From Clostridiales bacterium (GTDB lineage Bacteria; Bacillota; Clostridia; Lachnospirales; Lachnospiraceae): a stretch of DNA of 36,636 bases. The notes beneath the pieces are model-generated. The model did not search any database and was not told the DNA's origin. It was given only the letters and a program-made list of their open reading frames with translations. The stretch covers positions 1-36,636 of the forward strand of contig JAAYPX010000218.1 in the NCBI GenBank assembly GCA_012519565.1, written 5' to 3'. Position 1 is the stretch's first letter. Each line of letters opens with the position of its first letter. Position numbers and translations under genes: made by a program. This document shows, in pieces, positions 32,205-36,636 of this stretch.

Positions 32205-33446
32205 ATGAATAAAAAGAATATTCTTGCATTAATCCTTTCTGCTTGTCTGATAACACTGGTCTTAATATTCAGTGTTAATATTATGATAGACCTAGGGACA
32301 AGGGCTGATGCGAATCAAAATCAATCCTTTACTACAGAAGAAATCAGTTATAATAAAGACGGAAATGATACTAATTTAAACAACTCTGCTTCTAATAATA
32401 AGGATTTATCAGGTCCATTAATAGACATTACTGAAACAGAGCCCTGGCTTTTAACTAATCCAGATGATATGGGATTTGATAACCAAGCCTATGCTAATGT
32501 AATAGATGAAGATACCGCAACAAAAAATACCCTGGGTGGAGCTCTACTGCCTGCGCCAGATCTATCGCTTATCCTAGACAGTGATGAAGTGGATTATATG
32601 GCATATATACCTATCATGCAGTATGATAGCCAAATTGAGGCAGCTTTAGATATTGAGAACCCTGATATATCAATTAATGCCAAGTCAGCCATGCTAATAG
32701 ATGTTAATAGTAAACAAGTTTTATATCATAAAAAAGCAGTAGAACCGACATTTCCAGCCAGTACGGCTAAGTTATTATCGGCTCTAGTCACCTTGGACTG
32801 GTGTGAGTTAGATGAGGAGATAACTGTGGGGGATGAGATTAAGATGATACCATCTGATTCTTCCATAGCTCATCTTAAAATTGGACAAATACTTACAACT
32901 GAAATATTGTTAAATGCCATGCTGCTACCATCGGGTAATGATGCTTCATATGTTGCGGCAGTCTATGTGGGTAGAAAATCACTGGATAATCAATCAGCAG
33001 ATAAGTTAGATGCGGTATTGGAGTTTACCAGGTTAATGAATGAAAAGGCTAAAGTGTTAGGGGTAAAAAACTCCTGCTTTAAAACCCCTGATGGATACGA
33101 TGCCTTGGGTCAATATACTACTGCTTATGATATGGCTTTAATTGGGGTTGCAGCGGTAGAAAATGAGATTATAAAGGAAATATGCTCTCAGGGAAAAGCA
33201 AGAAGCATTTTACCTAGTGGACAAGATATTACTTGGTATAATACCAATTCCCTTATTAAAAATAGTAGTGGTAATTATTATCCTTATGCCACAGGCTTAA
33301 AGACAGGAACCAGCACAATGGCAGGTAAATGTTTAATAGCTTCTGGGGAGAAGGATGGTAAAGAGGTACTATGTGTTATCTTATATTCCACCACTCATGG
33401 AAGATGGCAGGACGCTAGAAAACTTTTGGATTATGGCTTACAATAA
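32205..33446 (+). CDS. Serine-type D-Ala-D-Ala carboxypeptidase (peptidase S11)
   Basis: 413-aa low-molecular-weight penicillin-binding protein that trims peptidoglycan pentapeptides. A signal or anchor segment lies at about 6-27, then a long Asn/Asp/Ser-rich spacer (about 35-150), then the catalytic domain. The three penicillin-binding motifs are present: SxxK as STAK at 186-189, SxN as SGN at 243-245 and KTG at 366-368. The usual C-terminal beta domain and amphipathic anchor of DacA seem absent, since the protein ends 45 residues after KTG; the N-terminal segment probably anchors it instead. AAGGAG precedes the ATG. Confidence 0.92.
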   Translation: MNKKNILALILSACLITLVLIFSVNIMIDLGTRADANQNQSFTTEEISYNKDGNDTNLNNSASNNKDLSGPLIDITETEPWLLTNPDDMGFDNQAYANVIDEDTATKNTLGGALLPAPDLSLILDSDEVDYMAYIPIMQYDSQIEAALDIENPDISINAKSAMLIDVNSKQVLYHKKAVEPTFPASTAKLLSALVTLDWCELDEEITVGDEIKMIPSDSSIAHLKIGQILTTEILLNAMLLPSGNDASYVAAVYVGRKSLDNQSADKLDAVLEFTRLMNEKAKVLGVKNSCFKTPDGYDALGQYTTAYDMALIGVAAVENEIIKEICSQGKARSILPSGQDITWYNTNSLIKNSSGNYYPYATGLKTGTSTMAGKCLIASGEKDGKEVLCVILYSTTHGRWQDARKLLDYGLQ

Positions 33447-33475
33447 ATAAGGAAAAATATAAGGGGGAAAATATA

Positions 33476-34384
33476 ATGGAAGAAGATTACAATATTGGTA
33501 AACGAGTAAATAGAATTGGCTTTTCTCTGCTTGCCATGGTTTTAGCAATTTTTATATCACAAGTGCTTATTGATTTTCTTGTAAAAATGATTGCTCCTGA
33601 TCTTAAGGCTACTGACTGGTATATTTGGGCGGTGACAGCTATTACCATGGTTGGTATTGGGTTACCAGTTATATATAGTATTGGCCGGAGTATACCCTCC
33701 TATAATCAAGGTGAAGTTAAAAAATTAAAACTTAGTGAATTTGGAATGATATTTATTATAAGTGCAGCCCTGATGTATGTATCAAATTATGTAGGTGTCT
33801 TTATCAATTTACTTATTTCAATGTTAATTGGGCGGCCCTTAATAACTTCCTTCCAAGATATTATTTTAAATAGTAATATGCTTTTTACCTTTTTATATGG
33901 ATGTATAGTAGCCTCGATTGTGGAAGAGCTTATATTTAGAAAGCTTCTTCTTAGTAAGCTCCGTTACTATGGAGATTTACCTGCAATCTTGTATACTGGT
34001 ATAGCCTTTGGATTAATACATATGAATCTTTCTCAGTTTTTCTATGCAACAACCTTGGGTATAGTCTTTGCCTACGTGACAATTAGGACTAATACAATAA
34101 AATACTCCATAATATTGCATATGATGATTAATTTTATTGGAGGGGTTATAGCCCCTTTGGTACTTAAAAGCCAGAACCTAGGAGTTATAATGTTAATAGG
34201 CATATGGGTTATCACTGCTATAACATTAGGGATAGTTCTTCTTATATTAAATTTTAAAAAGATAAAACTAGTTAAACCGCCAATGGCAATACAGAGAAAA
34301 TCGGTTTTCCTGTTTAATATAGGAACAGTTTTATTTATAGGGTTTTGTATGGTAAATATGGCATTATCAATACTTAATAGCTAG
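33476..34384 (+). CDS. CPBP family intramembrane metalloprotease (second copy)
   Basis: 302-aa polytopic protein with EELIFR at 150-155, FGLIHMN and ILHMMINFIGG, the conserved Glu, Arg and His set of the CPBP family. About eight membrane segments. It follows the carboxypeptidase by 29 bp with AAGGGGG upstream and precedes a CDF transporter. It is distinct in sequence from the copy at 24049. The substrate is unknown. Confidence 0.88.
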   Translation: MEEDYNIGKRVNRIGFSLLAMVLAIFISQVLIDFLVKMIAPDLKATDWYIWAVTAITMVGIGLPVIYSIGRSIPSYNQGEVKKLKLSEFGMIFIISAALMYVSNYVGVFINLLISMLIGRPLITSFQDIILNSNMLFTFLYGCIVASIVEELIFRKLLLSKLRYYGDLPAILYTGIAFGLIHMNLSQFFYATTLGIVFAYVTIRTNTIKYSIILHMMINFIGGVIAPLVLKSQNLGVIMLIGIWVITAITLGIVLLILNFKKIKLVKPPMAIQRKSVFLFNIGTVLFIGFCMVNMALSILNS

Positions 34385-34420
34385 AGGCATGTGTCTTAAG
34401 AGTATATGGGGGGGCCATTG

Positions 34421-35599
34421 ATGACAGAGTTATTAGTAAAAATATTTATAAAAGATAAGGATAAGGTAGAAAATCCAGAGGTAAGAACTGCCTATGGGGT
34501 GCTAGCCAGTATTGTCGGTATAATATCTAACGTTTTTTTATTTGGGATTAAATTAGCTATTGGCATCATAATGAACAGTGTTTCTATTATGGCCGATGCG
34601 TTTAATAATCTATCGGATGCTGCTTCGTCCATAGTTAGTTTCATTGGTGTAAGGCTGGCCAGTAGGCCAGCTGATAAGGAACATCCCTTTGGTCATGGAA
34701 GATCAGAGTACATTGCAGCCCTTATAGTATCATTCTTGATATTATATCTAGGGATTACACTATTTATTAGTTCCTTTAAAAAGATATTAAACCCTGAGGA
34801 CATCGCCTTTGAGCCGATTTTAATAGTGTTTTTGATTTTATCTATCCTGGTTAAATTATGGTTGATGCTCTTTAATAGAACCTTAGGTAGAAGAATAAAT
34901 TCTACAGTTATGCTGGCTACGGCAGCAGACTCCCGAGGTGATGTTCTTGTTACATCGGTAACAATAGTATCGGCCATAGTATCAGGGCTTACCGGAATTT
35001 CCATTGATGGCTATATGGGGGTAATTGTATCAATCTTTGTTATTTTATCAGGTTATAATATAGCAAAAGAAACCTTGGAGCCTTTAATTGGACAGGCAGT
35101 AGATAGAGAATTATATCTAAAAATAACTGAAATGGTAGAAAGTTATGAGGGGATTGTGGGAAGTCATGATTTAATAATTCATAACTATGGTCCTACTCAC
35201 AGAATGGCCACAATCCACGCAGAGGTACCTAATGATATAGATTTTGAGCAGGCCCATGAAACCATCGATCAAATTGAAAGGGATATCTTAGAAAAACTAG
35301 ATATTTTCATGGTAATTCATATGGATCCCATTGAGGTAAATGACAAAAAAGTATTGGAAAACAAAGAGATGATTATTAATATTATATCTGAGTTAGATTC
35401 CCGAGCATCCATTCATGATTTTCGCATGGTCAATGGGGAACATCATATAAATCTTATTTTCGATCTGGTAGTACCATTTTCATATACGAAAGAAGATGAG
35501 CAGGCATTTCTTTCAAAAATTGTAGAACAAGTAAGAAGAAAAAATTCTAGATATCAATGTATTATTACCTTGGAGAATAGTTATATAGCGGATAAGTAG
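34421..35599 (+). CDS. Cation diffusion facilitator (CDF) metal efflux transporter
   Basis: 392-aa CDF protein that exports divalent cations such as Zn, Mn, Co or Fe in exchange for protons. Membrane domain of about six segments at 25-210, with metal-site residues in DAFNNLSDAASS and AADSRGDVLVTS, and HPFGHGRSEY between. The cytoplasmic C-terminal domain (about 215-300) reads SHDLIIHNYGPTHRMATIHAEV. An additional ~75-residue extension (DSRASIHDFRMVNGEHHINLIFDLVVP) is longer than a basic CDF. I chose ATG 34421, just after the GGGGGG site at 34408-34413; ATG 34406 overlaps that site. The metal cannot be assigned by eye. Confidence 0.92.
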   Translation: MTELLVKIFIKDKDKVENPEVRTAYGVLASIVGIISNVFLFGIKLAIGIIMNSVSIMADAFNNLSDAASSIVSFIGVRLASRPADKEHPFGHGRSEYIAALIVSFLILYLGITLFISSFKKILNPEDIAFEPILIVFLILSILVKLWLMLFNRTLGRRINSTVMLATAADSRGDVLVTSVTIVSAIVSGLTGISIDGYMGVIVSIFVILSGYNIAKETLEPLIGQAVDRELYLKITEMVESYEGIVGSHDLIIHNYGPTHRMATIHAEVPNDIDFEQAHETIDQIERDILEKLDIFMVIHMDPIEVNDKKVLENKEMIINIISELDSRASIHDFRMVNGEHHINLIFDLVVPFSYTKEDEQAFLSKIVEQVRRKNSRYQCIITLENSYIADK

Positions 35600-35631
35600 A
35601 AGGCTTTTTTACTCTTCTCTGCTATATAACT
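35579..35631. repeat. Palindrome spanning the CDF stop codon
   Basis: AGTTATATAGC (35579-35589) is a perfect inverted copy of GCTATATAACT (35621-35631), with AGAAG/CTTCT inside. The CDF TAG stop lies within it. No T-run follows, so a terminator role is uncertain. Confidence 0.5.
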
Positions 35632-35728
35632 TATTGCAAATCAATATAAAAAGCAAGGATGAAAAATATACCAGAAAATAAAAAAACAGGTAAGTTGTAA
35701 AATAAAGTGTCGGGAAATTGAATAAAAA

Positions 35729-35758
35729 AAGACACATGGTAGTTCTTCATTGTATAAT
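35729..35758 (+). promoter_or_regulatory. Probable transposase promoter
   Basis: AAGACA (35729-35734), an 18-bp spacer and TATAAT (35753-35758). Transcripts would start near 35765, past the left arm (35732-35744) of the inverted repeat that covers the transposase start codon. Confidence 0.4.
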
Positions 35759-35799
35759 GTAATCACCACAAAAACATTTACAAAGGAGAAGCAACTACC

Positions 35800-36636
35800 A
35801 TGTGTAAAACTAATAATATCACAAATGATACAAAATATAAACATTTAACTGAGAAAGAAAGATACAAAATTGAGGCTTACCTTAAGGATAAAAAGAAAGC
35901 GTGGCAGATAGCTGAATTAATAGGAAAGAGCGAGCGTACTATTCAGCGAGAAATCAAGAGAGGAACAGTGATACTGCTTGATACAGAGCTTAGAGAATAT
36001 AAGGCATACTGTGCCGATACAGCACAACGTAAATATTATGAGAAAGCTGCAAATAAAGGAAGATGCTACAAAATCGGAAGTGATCATAAATTAGTTGAAT
36101 ATATTGAGCGAAAGATTATTGATGAGAAATATTCACCTGATGCCGTTATAGGAAGGATAAAGCTAGAAGGGAACCGGTTTAAAACTACTATCTGTACAAA
36201 AAATTTATACAATTACATTGATGCAGGGTTGTTCTTGCACTTAACCAACAAGGATCTTCCAGTAAAGAAGGATGGAAAGAAACGTACTTACAGACGAACA
36301 AGAATAGCATTAAAAAATCTAAAAGGTACTAGTATAGAGGAACGACCTAAGGAGATTGAAAATAGGGATGAGTACGGTCACTGGGAAATGGACTGTGTAG
36401 TTGGAGGAAAAAACAAAGGAAAGGCTGTATTGCTTGTATTAAGTGAGAGAAAGAGCAGAGAAGAGATAATATTTAAGATGAAGAGAAAATCTCAAGAATG
36501 CGTTAAAAAGGCGATAGATAGCCTTGAAAAGAAACTAGGTTATAATAAATTTGCTGAGACATTTAAGACAATCACAGTGGATAATGGAAGTGAGTTTCTT
36601 GATTTTAAGGGTATCGAAACATCAGTTAAGAGAAGA
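35800..36636 (+). CDS. IS30-family transposase, 3' end beyond the window
   Basis: 279 codons are present and the frame is open to the window end. An N-terminal helix-turn-helix of the HTH_38 type (about 14-55, HLTEKERYKIEAYLKDKKKAWQIAELIGKSERTIQREIKRG) precedes the DDE catalytic domain. The first Asp is Asp198 in HWEMDCVVG and the second is Asp261 in TVDNGSEF; the third residue, Glu, would lie past the edge. AAAGGAG is 11 nt upstream of the ATG at 35800. It appears intact so far. Confidence 0.9.
   Translation, partial: MCKTNNITNDTKYKHLTEKERYKIEAYLKDKKKAWQIAELIGKSERTIQREIKRGTVILLDTELREYKAYCADTAQRKYYEKAANKGRCYKIGSDHKLVEYIERKIIDEKYSPDAVIGRIKLEGNRFKTTICTKNLYNYIDAGLFLHLTNKDLPVKKDGKKRTYRRTRIALKNLKGTSIEERPKEIENRDEYGHWEMDCVVGGKNKGKAVLLVLSERKSREEIIFKMKRKSQECVKKAIDSLEKKLGYNKFAETFKTITVDNGSEFLDFKGIETSVKRR

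Larger units (their letters stand above)
35690..36636 (+). mobile_element. IS30-family insertion sequence, left part
   Basis: The element begins somewhere near 35690-35720; the terminal repeat cannot be fixed because the right end is outside the window. A sequence such as AAAGTGTCGGGAAATTG at about 35704-35720 may belong to the left terminal repeat. It carries one transposase gene, starting at 35800 and running off the window. Confidence 0.7.

Noticed and set aside
1-36636. CRISPR array, tRNA or rRNA genes, prophage
   Set aside because: No regularly spaced repeats, no cloverleaf sequence and no phage structural or integrase genes were seen.

Overview
The window reads as a chromosomal segment of a low-GC, Gram-positive clostridium, most likely a member of the Lachnospiraceae. 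The basis is AT-rich DNA, strong AGGAGG-type ribosome binding sites, the tig-clpP-clpX-engB order, the rho-rpmE-DUF1385-prmC-prfA cluster, the infC-rpmI-rplT operon, an ECF vitamin transporter subunit and several clostridial families of unknown function. This assignment is inferred from gene order and protein style; no rRNA or other marker is present. I see no tRNA, rRNA, CRISPR array or prophage.

Layout. 1-5517 (+): glmM, trigger factor, ClpP, ClpX and the ribosome-assembly GTPase EngB. lon, often found between clpX and engB, is absent; an 86-bp element with IS-like inverted ends lies there instead. 5494-8159 (-): malic enzyme, a TIGR01212/YtqA-type radical SAM protein and a DUF4364 winged-helix protein. 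8471-14378 (+): rho with a long Asn/Ser/Gly/His-rich insertion, rpmE, DUF1385, prmC, prfA and a SpoU/TrmH RNA methyltransferase. 14566-18366 (+): an NfeD-slipin pair and an LTA-synthase-like phosphoglycerol transferase with an acidic repeat linker. 18653-22969 (+): argF, a DUF6145-like protein, coaX, dus and asd. 23048-25954: a membrane-anchored unknown (-), a CPBP protease, and an ECF S component behind a ~330-nt structured leader. 26226-27396 (+): infC (ATT start), rpmI and rplT behind an attenuator. 27488-30119 (-): a promoter, a 29-codon small ORF, a duplicated DUF1538 membrane protein and a tandem PII-like protein. 30464-35599 (+): a LiaF-like/DUF4097 pair, a D,D-carboxypeptidase, a second CPBP protein and a CDF metal transporter. 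35690-36636: the left part of an IS30-family element, cut by the window edge.

How the genes work together. Most of the window is core protein synthesis, protein quality control and envelope biology. The least explained parts are the DUF1538/PII-like operon with its small leading ORF (a candidate nucleotide- or metabolite-gated ion transporter), the RNA leader of the ECF S component, which I could not match to a riboswitch class I know, and the low-complexity insertion in Rho, which resembles the prion-like or condensate-forming insertions reported for some other bacterial Rho proteins. Regulation by RNA recurs: the infC leader has mutually exclusive helices, and the IS30 start codon lies in a 13-bp inverted repeat that only read-through transcripts would carry in full.
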